From Beverwykella pulmonaria (taxonomy: Eukaryota; Ascomycota; Dothideomycetes; Pleosporales; Melanommataceae), in assembly GCA_001599595.1 (NCBI GenBank), contig BCHH01000008.1, positions 1,702,046 to 1,766,045 of the forward strand: a DNA stretch of 64,000 nt, read 5' to 3'. The notes under the pieces were generated by a model. That model was not told the DNA's origin and ran no database searches. It saw only the letters and a list, made by a program, of their open reading frames with translations. This document shows, one piece after another, positions 42,884 to 53,176 of this stretch; position 1 is the stretch's first letter, and each line of letters opens with the position of its first letter. A program made the position numbers and the translations under genes.

Positions 42884-45846
42884 ATGGCGAAGGGGAAAAA
42901 TCCAGAAGCACACTTCCAGCGAGCTCGAGAAAGAGGTACTCTGAAGCCTGAAGGACACAGGAATTGTGAACGACAGGCCAGTGTTGAAAGGCCTTGAAGA
43001 TGGGACGAAGCGAAATCACTGTAGACAATTGGCTCTCTGGGACCAGTTTGTAGAAGATTATTTGAAACGGAACGTGGTGGTTTCAGTCCACAGCTTGAAA
43101 TGGATGAAAGACTTCGTAAGGCATGTGGCGCTCGGCATGGATGGGCAGAGAGGATATGATGACAGTGACAACGACACGGACGAGGACGATGATGGCTGGA
43201 TACCCCCATGTGTCGAAAGCGTTCGAAACTACTAGAACAACTTCACCGGAGCCTGGCTACGAGCTTATTTGGGCAACCCAATATCAGAGCACATACAGAG
43301 ATCGGTTACGCAGGTATGTTCTACTACTACTTCCGGCTCTGATCCTGCGGTAGCTGACCTCCACGTACAGTTCATATACGGCCCCTTGAAGGATGAGCTG
43401 AAGATGCCCGAGAGAAAACGAGCACGCCGGTATGCTAGGCAGCGATGGAAGGTAGACTGGTTTGAGTACTGCTCGCCAGGGGTCAGAGTGGTAGACTGGG
43501 CCTTGACCTTGGCGATTGTATACTCTTCTGCTCGAATCGGAGAGTACATAGAGTCACTCGCCAGAAGGGGTTCTGGGAGAGGCCTGCACTACAAGGTTTG
43601 ACGAAGAAGATCAAATTGCACGAGGCTCTGCTGACTGGAACGATCACAGGATATCATGGTTATAGTCTTTTTGAATGAGGATGACAGACCCGAACTTGTT
43701 ATGCAGCTCACAAAGGATGCGAAGAATATGACCAACACTCCTCATAGAAGGTAATTTGTAAGCTGGAGGATGGAGGAAAAGGTGTCAAGATGTGTATTGT
43801 ATGTGATGTATGTACAGCTGATATATATATATGACGGACTAATTAGTCAGTGGCATATCCACATGACATGATGGTGTCCTGGGCTTACATAATTACATTC
43901 GATGAACCTATGAATTTAGACATTGACTAACCCTCTGGCAGACCGCAGCATGCGTTTGCGGAGGGACGGTATCCTCGCCCTCTTTACCAGAACCCTCTTC
44001 TACCCTATCTCGCTATGTTCCTCAGCCGTCGCGCGTTTAGGGATTACAAGACACTAGAAGAGCTCTTTGCGATCACCCCAACTCAAGAAGACCGCGTGGT
44101 CCAGCTCTACTGGGAGGAGGATCTGCGTGACACACCCTTTTTCACAAGTCAATCTGCAAAGGGCGCAAAAAGGATCGAGAACGCCGGTGCATTTGGCAGC
44201 AGACACAGGGAATGTGGCATCCGAGCAGGTTTTCCAGTTCCTCCGACGATTCATGACTGAAGGGCAGAGGGCCTATTTTTGACCGGTATGTACAGGAGTT
44301 TGAGTGTTGTTGCAGCTACGCTAACAATGGTGAAGACAAGCATTACTCGCCGGATGCGCGGATGGGACAAGCCGGGCAAGATGACCGGGAGACATTCCAT
44401 ACAAACTATCAGCCTCGAAATGCCGGCGTGGATGGTCAGGCTACCTTCCTTGGTGACGAGCGTCGGGATGTAGTCAACAACGCCTTCAGAGAATTGACTC
44501 TGCCCCGAAACCCAAATCTATGGCACAGTCTTCCAGCAGCCAAACAACACGAGATTGAGAACAGCCAAACCTGGCTCGATCTTGAAGAAAAGATGGCCAG
44601 TTTGAAGTTGGATCCTGATATGAATACCGAGCAACAACGCGAGGAAGAAACTAAACTGCGCAAGCAGAAGGCCAAGTTGATGAAGAGGGAACTTCGGAAG
44701 TGGCAGAAAAGACAACCATACAAACCTGGAGATCCTCAAGGTTATCATCGAGAGATATTCTCCTGTTGCAGTTTCATGATGCCAGCAAGACGGCGTCTTG
44801 CAGACGGCATGTTCGAAGTCGCCGACTTGCGAAGTCCTGCCGGCCTTCAAGTCATCCATGACATGATGGAACTGTGCGAGCAAGAGAGTGAGGTAGAATT
44901 TCGTCCGGGCTTGGAACCGGATAGGTGTTGTTGTAAGTCTAGTGACAACACAGCAACTGACGACTGCTTGGAGAAGAAGCCGAACCTTCAAGAGAAGACT
45001 TACGAAACTTACGACTGGAAGCACATATAAAAATGCTTTCAAGCGACCCAAGAACGTGGTCACGGCTTTGCGGAACTTTGTTTCATCTGCAGCGAATGGT
45101 TCTTCGATACGAAGTTATGGGAACCCCATTGCCAAGACCATATCAATAATTTAGAAAACTTTCCCGTCTTTCTTGATCCTCTGGTATTTAACGGTGTTCT
45201 TGCGATGCCAGGCTTTTGTTATGACTGTCTCACGAACCCAAAACTGCCAGCCAGCACACAGATGTACCAATTCAAGAACAAACCGAAGTGGCAGTCTCAC
45301 ATTCAGAGACATATTGATGCTCTGCGAGAGCAACCGGTTAGATGCGAACTTCGAACCCAACAGTGTTCTGTTCCCTTCAATACAGCTTTGGAGCTCCAGT
45401 TTCACCTTCAGGACGCTCACGGCATCCACTCACTCAAGGGACCGAAAAGTCGGAAGAGAAGGAGTAACCAAACCAACGAACAGTATCTTATCCGGCCGAC
45501 GAAAAAGCAGCTCACCCGCCAGAGCGGGGCAGAAGTCAAGTGCGAAACAACGAAACAGCAGACATGGCTGTTAGAGTATGCGTTCATCAACACTACCATT
45601 AAATCTGTGAAAACAGCTGCCACTTCCAAGAGTACAAGCAAATCATCTTCCCGCCAATCGTCTCTTGCCAGCACCCCTGCTGCCAGCAGTTACGGGCGCC
45701 AGGGCAGCCGCACGCAAACACCGCTATCATCCATATGCGACGAGATTCCAGTCGACCTAGACATTTCCTCTCACAAGGAACTGCACGCGGATGATAACGG
45801 CTTCGTCATCATTGACGCCTTGGACACAACTTTCACTGTGCTGTAG
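42884..45846 (+). pseudogene. DUF3435 tyrosine recombinase (Starship 'captain'-like), decayed
   Basis: The frame begins near 42884 (MAKGKNPEAHFQ) with a shift before about 42966. Recognisable family blocks follow in order. They are an N-terminal core-binding-like helix bundle (LWDQFVEDYLKRNVVVSVHS), FIYGPLKDELKMPERKRARR, a RIGEYIES...GLHYKDI segment, MTNTPHRR-PQHAFAEGRYPR, and RAFRDYKTLEELFAI. After these come GQDDRETFHTNYQPRN, VVNNAFRELTLPRNPNLWHS and C-terminal C2H2-like zinc fingers (CFICSEWFFDTKLWEPHC, GFCYDCLTN, CELRTQQC...H). In-frame stops are TAG 43233-43235, TGA 44258-44260 and TAA 45028-45030. Introns at 43314-43370, 43596-43649 and 43751-43941 keep splice signals; the last holds a MITE. 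A frame change occurs near 44270-44300. The family mobilises Starship giant elements; this copy cannot encode a full protein. Confidence 0.82.
43758..43888 (+). mobile_element. MITE copy A, inside an intron of the DUF3435 gene
   Basis: 131 bp with inverted ends GTAAGC...GCTTAC. It is the reverse complement of copy B at 46480-46611 over its whole length. Flanks GTAATTT (left) and ATAATTA (right) match at five of seven positions, a decayed 7-bp target duplication. Removing the MITE and one flank restores a 53-nt intron with donor GTAATT and acceptor GGCAG, a normal length for this genome. Confidence 0.85.
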
Positions 45847-46479
45847 TTGGAGAAATTTGATGTAGCCGCCGAGTCCATGAATTAATAAACTATGAGTTAG
45901 CCTGGCCCTTAATTTTCAAAATGCAGAGGGGGTGAGCCCCGACATGCACCATGGATCGGTGGCTTACAAAATACGTTGAAATTCTCTTAGCATTCTTGGA
46001 CGTAAAATCCACACACAACTTTACTATGTGCTTTCTTAAAATTGGAGCATATGATATAAAACTTTGCTCATCTACGTATAATTAGGTTTTGTCTTTATTC
46101 TGTACTTCTCTTAATATTCTGTGTGTCGGTTGACCGGGGTTCGATCGAACGAAGTACGCCCGTAGGCGTACACAAGGTTGAGCAGGCAGGAGATCTTGAT
46201 TTGTCTACTGTGCTACTGTCTAGAGTGAGGCGGGATGGAAGCCTTATAAGGGGTTCCTGCCAAGGCTCGCACGGATGCACGAGCTGAGACAGTTACCCCT
46301 GAATTATCCATGAACCCACGTTCGGACACTGTGCAACTTTTTATCAAAGTCGACGGATTTTATCCTATTTTATATCGCGTAGTAACTCCACGACGACGAA
46401 GTAAATAAAGATAGAATTCAGATATTTAGACTCTTCTTAGCTAGGGCTATTCTATCATGTAATTTTCCTCTTATTAGCT
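45847..46479. other. 3' flank of the DUF3435 relic
   Basis: 633 bp, AT-rich in places, without a gene. The minus frame at 46280-46095 has no support. It may be former 3' UTR plus element interior. Confidence 0.35.
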
Positions 46480-46611
46480 GTAAGCCGAGGACACCATAAT
46501 GTCACGTGGATATGCCACTGACTAATCAGTCCTTCACATATATATATCAGCTGTACATACTTCACATACCATACACATCTTAACACCTCTTTCCTCCACG
46601 CTCCAGCTTAC
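46480..46611 (-). mobile_element. MITE copy B with 7-bp target duplication
   Basis: 132 bp with inverted ends GTAAGC...GCTTAC. Flanked on both sides by ATTAGCT (46473-46479 and 46612-46618), a perfect 7-bp duplication. It is inverted relative to copy A. The core has ATATATATATCAGCTGTACA and ATATGCCACTGACTAATCAG. The target-site length suggests a hAT- or P-like source transposase. Confidence 0.9.
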
Positions 46612-46618
46612 ATTAGCT

Positions 46619-47470
46619 TTACAGTTATGAAAGTTGATATAAGTTGTGTGTGAGTTTCACGGCCAAAAATCTACCATATTACGCAACCGCTAATCCTGTC
46701 CTACGATTGCGTGATAACCGTTGACCCGCAACCCAAAGACGGGAAGCCTTCCCCTTGGATTTGACACGCTTTCCCGGTAACAGAAAAAAGTAGCATCTAA
46801 AGGTTCGAGTAATGACGTTTCGGTTGCGATGTTCATTGAAGACTTGGCGGTCAATAGACTTTCTCGGAGCGCGTACCCGTAAACCGCGCCGCAGTGGCTC
46901 AACTAGTGGAGCGAATGACTCTCCCCATCTTCGGTGGACCACAACAGGCCCAATTCGTTGCCGATACTTGTGTGGGACTGGGAATTTCAGCTCGCGCCAC
47001 CATGCCATTTTCAAACCAAGATACAATAATGGTATGGGGTACAACTTTTTCGACCTGGGTGGTATAGCCTGCTACTAACCTCTATAATCTCTCTTCTGCT
47101 CTCTGATCCCTCTCTTCCAATGGAATAATTACAAGATTTAAGATCACAAGCAATGGTTCATGATTCAGTTGGGTTGGTGCGTGGCGTGGAGGCCACGGCT
47201 CGCAGCTACTGCAACTTAAGCATTACCGAGCGAACGGCAAAAGCCATCACCGCATTGACATTCATCTCAAGCTTGGTTCACCTCAGCCTTCATGCAGATC
47301 CCTGCTAGAAATGGCACGCACTTTCTTCAAGACGTGTTGGTCACTCCCAAGGTTGATTGAGGTGGACCTCTGCGTCAAAACACCTCGTTTCTCTTCACTT
47401 CATCATTGTACGTACTTAGAGTATAAATTGGTCAATATCTTGACTCTACTCTAGTTTATACGCCTAAACC
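46619..47470. other. Intergenic, no gene recognised
   Basis: 852 bp. The frame at 46812-47078 (plus) and overlapping minus frames have no domain. The last 150 bp are T/C-rich and likely the promoter of the rhodopsin-domain gene. Confidence 0.35.
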
Positions 47471-48861
47471 ATGAAACTACCGCCAGCGAGTGTGCTGGAA
47501 ACATGGCCAGCTCCGAATTATACGAATCCAAAGACGAGAGGCAATGGACTCATTATCCTAAATTCCGTCCTCCTCAGTCTCATGACAATCATCCTCATAC
47601 TAAGACTGTACACGCGATTGGTTGTGAAATTTGGGTTTGGGTGGGACGATGGATTCATTATCGCTGCTTTTGTAAGTCTTTTTGACCTTTCTCAGAAATT
47701 CAAGTTTATCATCTCCACTGCACCGAATACAAAAACCTTTGACTCTTTTCACCTCCAATGTGTCGCTAACATCTCACCAAAGATAAGCACTGTTTTAATG
47801 AACGTCGTCGTGGACATTGGCAGTGAACGCTACGGGTGGACTCGTCACGCTTGGGATATACCAATCTCTATGGCTAAAAACTCATACAAGATCGCGTACT
47901 TTGCCAAGCTACCATTCCTGTTTGCTGGATTTTTCACTGCCTCGTCTTTGTTGACATTTTACTACCGCTTGATACAAGATAGTGGAATACGATGGTTCCG
48001 AGGAGCTTTGTACTGCTCAATGGCATTCAATCTTCTTGCCTGGTTACCATTTGTGCTTGCAGAAATATTTGTTTGCACGTAAGTGTCCTTCGATTCTATC
48101 AACTCTTCTTTGTGAACATTCTATGGTTGAAAATCTCTTGGGTATATGCTGACATGTACCTGCTTAGACCTATCCACGCTGTCTGGGAATTCCCTGAACC
48201 ACCAGGGACCATATGCATGGAGGAAAGGGCAGTAACTATGGCTGGCGGTATAGTAAAAGTAGCTGTTGATATACTCATCACAACGCTCCCAATCCCATTA
48301 ATACTGCGCATGAACATGCAGAAGCGTCAAAAGTACCTTGTGGCAATGCTTTTAGCATTAGGATATCTCGTCACGGTAGCGAGTGCTGTGCGTGCCTACT
48401 TCGCATGGAAAGCATCATATGCTACCAATGACTTAACATGGTATCAATACCCTGCTTTCATTGCTGCTACAATCGAGAACGATATCGCTGTGGTATGTTG
48501 ATTCTTAACATTCTTTCCATGTTGATGCTAACATATGTAGATCTGCGCATGCATACCGACGATACGACCGCTATTTCCGAGTCTGCTTGGAGGACCGATC
48601 TCCAAAATCCGTAATTGGATGTCCTCCAAATCATCGACCAACCAGAACTCAGCACCTGATCAATCCGGATCTCATGGCTCCAAAGGGTCTCGGATGCGAT
48701 CAAGACTTAGCCTCGGGAGCAAGAACAACACTGAATTTGATATGCATGGCATTCCTCAGCGTCTTGGGAATGGTTCCAGCTCCAGCGATACCAGGCTGGT
48801 CATACAAGAGACTGAGTTGTTCGAACTCGTGGAGAAGACAGTCTATGAGCATAGAGTGTAG
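47471..48861 (+). CDS. Fungal rhodopsin-domain (PTH11/SAT4-related) seven-helix membrane protein
   Basis: Four exons, 47471-47671, 47783-48078, 48168-48492 and 48541-48861, encode 380 residues. Family signatures are LRLYTRLVVKFGFGWDDGFI in helix 2, YGWTRHAWDIP in the first loop after helix 3, and CACIPTIRPLF after helix 7. Hydrophobic spans match seven helices up to about residue 282. The remaining 100 residues are a Ser/Lys-rich cytosolic tail. Relatives include Pth11-type receptors used in host-surface sensing and many of unknown role. All introns have GTAAGT or GTATGT donors. The gene looks intact, although the mobile DNA on both sides suggests an accessory location. Confidence 0.87.
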
Positions 48862-49446
48862 TTTGAGCGTTGTCAGACAAAGTCTGAACTACCCTTCACT
48901 CAACGGCCATTTTGATCTGAGGCAGGATGGAAAGAGGAATACCCATGCTTTACTAGTTAAATAGTGGAGAGGCTTATATCTTTGAGCGTGTTTTGAGCGA
49001 CTAGAGTTTGGGAATCTGTGCATGTTGTAAACTCTGGTGGGGTAATTATCGCGTTGACCTAAGCAAAATCTGTAGCATGGGTGATAGCGCACATACGTCT
49101 AGGGATGAATGTCCCTGTGGAAGATGTCTTGTCGACCACAAGGGGTGGTGTAGGTTGAAGTCTCCGAGCCCTACGAGCTCGTCTCCCGGACCTAGGTGTC
49201 ACGAGCAACCTTCCCCTCCGGGCCATCTTCGGCTAGCCTTGTATATAGTTACCCTCCGACTCCTGAGTACTCCTCAAGGATTTGTCTTGAATACACTCTA
49301 TACCCATATTTCAATCTCCTGCGGACAGTCCCCTTACAATTTAAATCCTTTATACTCCTACGCAGGAAGGCAGTTAATTGAGATTTTGAAAAAAAAAAAC
49401 CCCCTTCATCTTTTTGTTACCTTACTGTTATCAACGTCCACCCATT
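48862..49446. other. Intergenic with possible LTR start at 49197
   Basis: 585 bp. The sequence TGTCACGAGCAACC at 49197 resembles the starts of the solo LTRs at 14-17 kb, but no matching 3' end or target duplication was found. An A10-11 run followed by C5 lies at about 49388. The stretch may be a decayed LTR leading into the frame at 49458. Confidence 0.35.
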
Positions 49447-49457
49447 AAAACAAAACC

Positions 49458-49745
49458 ATGGCGGGGACCCGCAAGACAGCTACAAAGAAGGATGACGCCA
49501 ATAAGGGAAAGCAGCTAATCCAAAACCACCCCAACAACGTCGCGGAGTCAATCCTGGACTCATTGGAGTCTGACGAACAGCTTAACAACAAAAACAATCG
49601 CCGTCTCAACAGCAAAAAGACTAGCATTAAAGAGCTAGACAAGGTTGACGATTTTGTCAAGGACTTAGAGGCAGGGGATCAACAAGACCCCCAACAAGAG
49701 CAAACTGGCTGTCAGAGCGCCACCAGCAAAGGGCTAGGAAACTAA
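49458..49745 (+). CDS. Lysine/asparagine-rich frame of unknown origin, probably transposon-derived
   Basis: 95 codons starting with an ATG in a good context (AAACCATGGCG). The product is hydrophilic (MAGTRKTATKKDDANKGKQL ... NNKNNRRLNSKKTSIKELDK) with a DLEAGDQQDPQQEQ end. No domain is recognised. It sits 250 bp before a DDE transposase remnant on the same strand and may be the N-terminal part of the same dead element. Confidence 0.3.
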   Translation: MAGTRKTATKKDDANKGKQLIQNHPNNVAESILDSLESDEQLNNKNNRRLNSKKTSIKELDKVDDFVKDLEAGDQQDPQQEQTGCQSATSKGLGN

Positions 49746-49919
49746 CAAGCCGCCGCTAGTCTAGATTAGGGCGCCCCTTTGCCACAACACACACTTCCTG
49801 CAAACCCTCTTTATAGTTCACACTAATTAGGAAGATACCTAGCCACAGGAAGTAATCACTTACTACTTACAAGTGGCAAGCTCAATAATTCTGTTCCCCA
49901 CGTGAGCTAAGACGCTAGC

Positions 49920-50286
49920 CTTACCGCCGTGGCAGAATTTGATCACAATCCTGGAGCGCGCGTTTATCTAGTATAGAACAACGTCTATCTCCATGGCCTT
50001 GGCCTACGTTACTGGGCTCCTGAGACTGAGTGAGGAGTTGGGCATCAAGTTTGCTCCACACTCACCAAACTCACCTAACCTACACCCAATTGAGCGAGTA
50101 TTTGGCAGGCTGGAGGGCTTCCTACAGGACTATAAGGTTGCTTCTACCAGCAAGGAGACCAAGGAGATGACCAAGGCCTATATCAAATCAATTTGGCAGC
50201 AGGATGAGGTGCTATGGCAATACATGGCTGAAAAGCTTCAACCATCCTACTTCAAGCGCGTTGCGGAGGTGTCTCGACGCAGATAG
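49920..50286 (+). pseudogene. DDE (Tc1/mariner-like) transposase C-terminal remnant
   Basis: The 49993-50286 frame contains FAPHSPNSPNLHPIERVFGRLEGFLQDYKV in two overlapping parts. This is the W-P-x-x-S-P-D-L-N-P-I-E block that carries the third catalytic acid of Tc1/mariner enzymes, here Glu in HPIERVFGRL. Upstream bases up to about 49925 read like the preceding strand but with stops. The rest of the enzyme is missing. An 82-codon frame at 50343-50591 downstream has no recognisable domain. Confidence 0.7.
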
Positions 50287-50599
50287 AAACAACAACTTTA
50301 CGACATGAATGAAGTGCCAACTTTGAGCTTATTGGGCTTGTTTTGACTAAATACTGGCAGTTTTACGATGACCTACGATTTTGGTGTTGCAACCCCACAA
50401 AGCACGTGAGGAACAGAATTATTGAGCTTGCCACTTGTAGAGAAGGCCCCACTTATCCCCAACAGGTGCCCATTAACACACCAACGTTAGCCCCGTCCAA
50501 TAAGGCCTTTGTGCAATCCCTCCTGGCAGAGTACTTCGCAGCCCAAGCTGCAAACACTCCCCCTAAGCAATTGGCAACACTAAAGAACTAGGTGGACTT

Positions 50600-53176
50600 T
50601 GCCTCTTAGGCCCTTGGCCTAAAGTTAAGCAGCCCACCAACAGACCACTCCTAGTCAACCTATAATGTCACGGTAACCGCCGCGACATCAGTCCGAACGA
50701 CGGTCCCGACAAGTACCGTAAACTGGAACGACTTATCATGGTTGCAGAAATTAATAAAGAGTACAAGCACATATATTTTAGCTTTTATTTTACACTGAGG
50801 TTTTACACTATTGAATATCTACATTTAGTCTTTTATGTGGCATTGATGATTGAGCAAGCCTTCTAAGACTTAAACCGCACAATACAGACATGGGGAGAAA
50901 CTGGAAGCGATTGTGAGAGGATGAGTTTCTTTTAACAAGAAAGCTCGCAGGAGAAAGTAGTTTGCTAATGCAGCGTCTTGTGCCCAGTCATGAGCGCTAA
51001 GATGTCTGATTACGAAATGTTGACATTGAGAATACTTCACTTCGCATCAGGGTTGATCTATAGTATCTTGGGGCTGTTTCTTTTTCTCACAGCCACAGCG
51101 GCAGACAGTAGATGTTTTAGAGCCTAACCTGAATCTGTGATGGGATAGATCCCATGCATGTGCCCACGTGTGGGCTTGAGTGGCGCAATGGCGCAAGTGT
51201 GTTTGTTACATGCATAAATACCGACTACGCAAGGTGAATCGTGCTGATTCAACTTGTGCATGCCTTTTGGCTCAGTGGTTTAGCGCATGTAGTCGTGCCG
51301 TTGATCCAGTGGATCTAAACCCTTACATGCAGCTTTGTTTTTATTTGTTCTGCTTTATAGTTTTAGCATCTCCACTCTTGTCTATGTCTAGTGCATCCTC
51401 ACCTATTCTTTCTCTTCTCTATTACTAATTTGTAACACAGAAGAGTGAGGGGGGCACTCTTAAAGTAGGGGAGGTTTGCGCTGTAGCAAAGTGCTACTTT
51501 GCGCAAATATACCACTGGCATGGGTTGAAGGCTTAAATGTACAGTGCAGGGAACAGGTCTTGTTTTCTTTGTCAGCTGCTTGCTTCGTCATCAATCAACG
51601 CGGCATATATATAGGTATCTGAACACCACACCCAAGGACATCGCATAAGAGCCAACACAAACAAGACAGACCACCCTCACACACGAAACTCAACCTAACA
51701 AGACAACAAACATTTTATATATCTTTCATCACTCCTTCTTTTATTTGATTTGGTAGCTAGATACAACAAAATTGCAAATAGTCTACTGCTAAACCTCCAC
51801 GGTGATGATTCTTCCTCTTCCAGTGCATTGCTGCTTCGGACATCGCATGGCTGCGAGTCGCCCTCCTACCCCCGTGTGATTATATCTTTCTATCACACAC
51901 ACCTTTACTCCACTGCAATATCTGCACACATCTCGCTGGGCTGACTCTGTCTTTACTGCAACCGCTCTATCTTCTTAGTTTTCTTTGAACGTAACGCTGT
52001 CCGGGAGGTTTTCCTTTGGTTTTAGTGAGTCTATGGCCGAGGAATGTAGAAACTGGAAGGAAGATAGGATAGGTTGAGAGCTTGATATATAGCAGCTTGC
52101 CTCGGCATGACTCTTGCGGCTGCGAAGAGGGTGACATTTATATACGTCGATACATCTTTTGAAAGAAGAGAAAGACAAGAAGCTAAGTATTATCACTTCA
52201 ACATGATACTTCAAATCCTCCAACCAAGACCCTTACCGAAACATCATTCTTCTCTAAATAAAACTTTCATTGTCCAAAATCATGCACAGTCCAGGGAAAG
52301 TGGATTATGTATCCGTCCAAATGCTTCGAGCAAAATGAGAGGGACTAAGGGGTGAAGGCAGATTATGACAATGTCATCATATGCGCATGATTTCAACTTC
52401 CACAACAAATCTCACACCCGCTCACCACTTCGATCTTCTACCTCTACTCTTCATGTATTCCGTCACTCCACTAAATCGAGCTCTTTCGCACAAAACTCCA
52501 CACTAAAACCCGAGGAGTTTCATGACCTCTACTTCCAGTGCCTAACCCATCACTACTAATTTCAGCAAAAGGAACATACCAGTCCAAACCCATGACATTT
52601 GGCCCAACTTCTTTTAGGAAAGCCGAAGACGCCGGCACCAAGTTCTCATTGTTACTATCCCCATGTGTATGTATGTGTGTTAGAAGAAGAGAACAGAGGG
52701 GTAGAGGAAGAACTTAATATGCCCTAGCGCGGGAGACTCTAAGATGGGCAGAAATTGGAAAGAATAAGTCAATGAGTGACGGTGGGGTTTCTTCACGATT
52801 AGCATACGGGGAGATCAAATGTGTTTGCTGAAGAGAATTCAAAGAAAACAATTTCAGACTAAATTACTCAATTTCGTACATATGTACTTCGCAAGCAAAA
52901 GGAAATAACGGAAGGGTATCTGTAATTATGTTCTTGCATCCCACGGTACTCCGAACCATCTTCTGAGCAATCATTCTCCGATCCAAGCCGATTCTCGAAG
53001 TAGCACGACTAAAACGCTCAGCTTTCATTGGAAACATAAGCAGAAAATTGCTTGCGTACTGGAAATTCATAGCTCGTGTCGTCATCTCTACATTCCACGT
53101 AATCATAATAAACCTTAGGCCAATTCCACTTCGCGTCTACCAGGTACATTCGGGTTTCGTCAATCCCACTCAGCGT
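50600..53176. other. Gene-poor stretch with a tRNA-like (SINE-like) segment
   Basis: About 2.6 kb without a convincing gene. It includes TGTCACGGTAACCGCC near 50669, similar in reverse to LTR ends, and a tRNA-like double segment at 51168-51345 described separately. Frames at 51180-51428, 52107-52355 and 53106-52864 lack domains. The last 600 bp are AT-rich. Confidence 0.4.
51168..51345 (+). repeat. tRNA-related dimer, possible SINE
   Basis: Two pol III A-box-like motifs lie 87 bp apart: TGGCGCAATGG (51181) and TGGCTCAGTGG (51268), the latter a near-perfect A box (TGGCTCAGTGGTTTAGCGC). Weak B-box-like sequences follow each (about 51243 and 51311). The arms do not fold into a full cloverleaf, so these are not functional tRNAs. 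A tRNA-derived SINE is the best guess. Confidence 0.4.

Noticed and set aside
42285..42884. A Starship left end with a TTAC-type target site just before the captain
   Set aside because: A TTAC occurs near 42837 but the following bases do not fit the usual spacing, and no matching downstream copy was found in the window.
42960..43235. Treating the first DUF3435 piece as an intact short gene
   Set aside because: It has no ATG in frame and continues in the same frame after the TAG with family-like sequence, so it is part of the broken captain.
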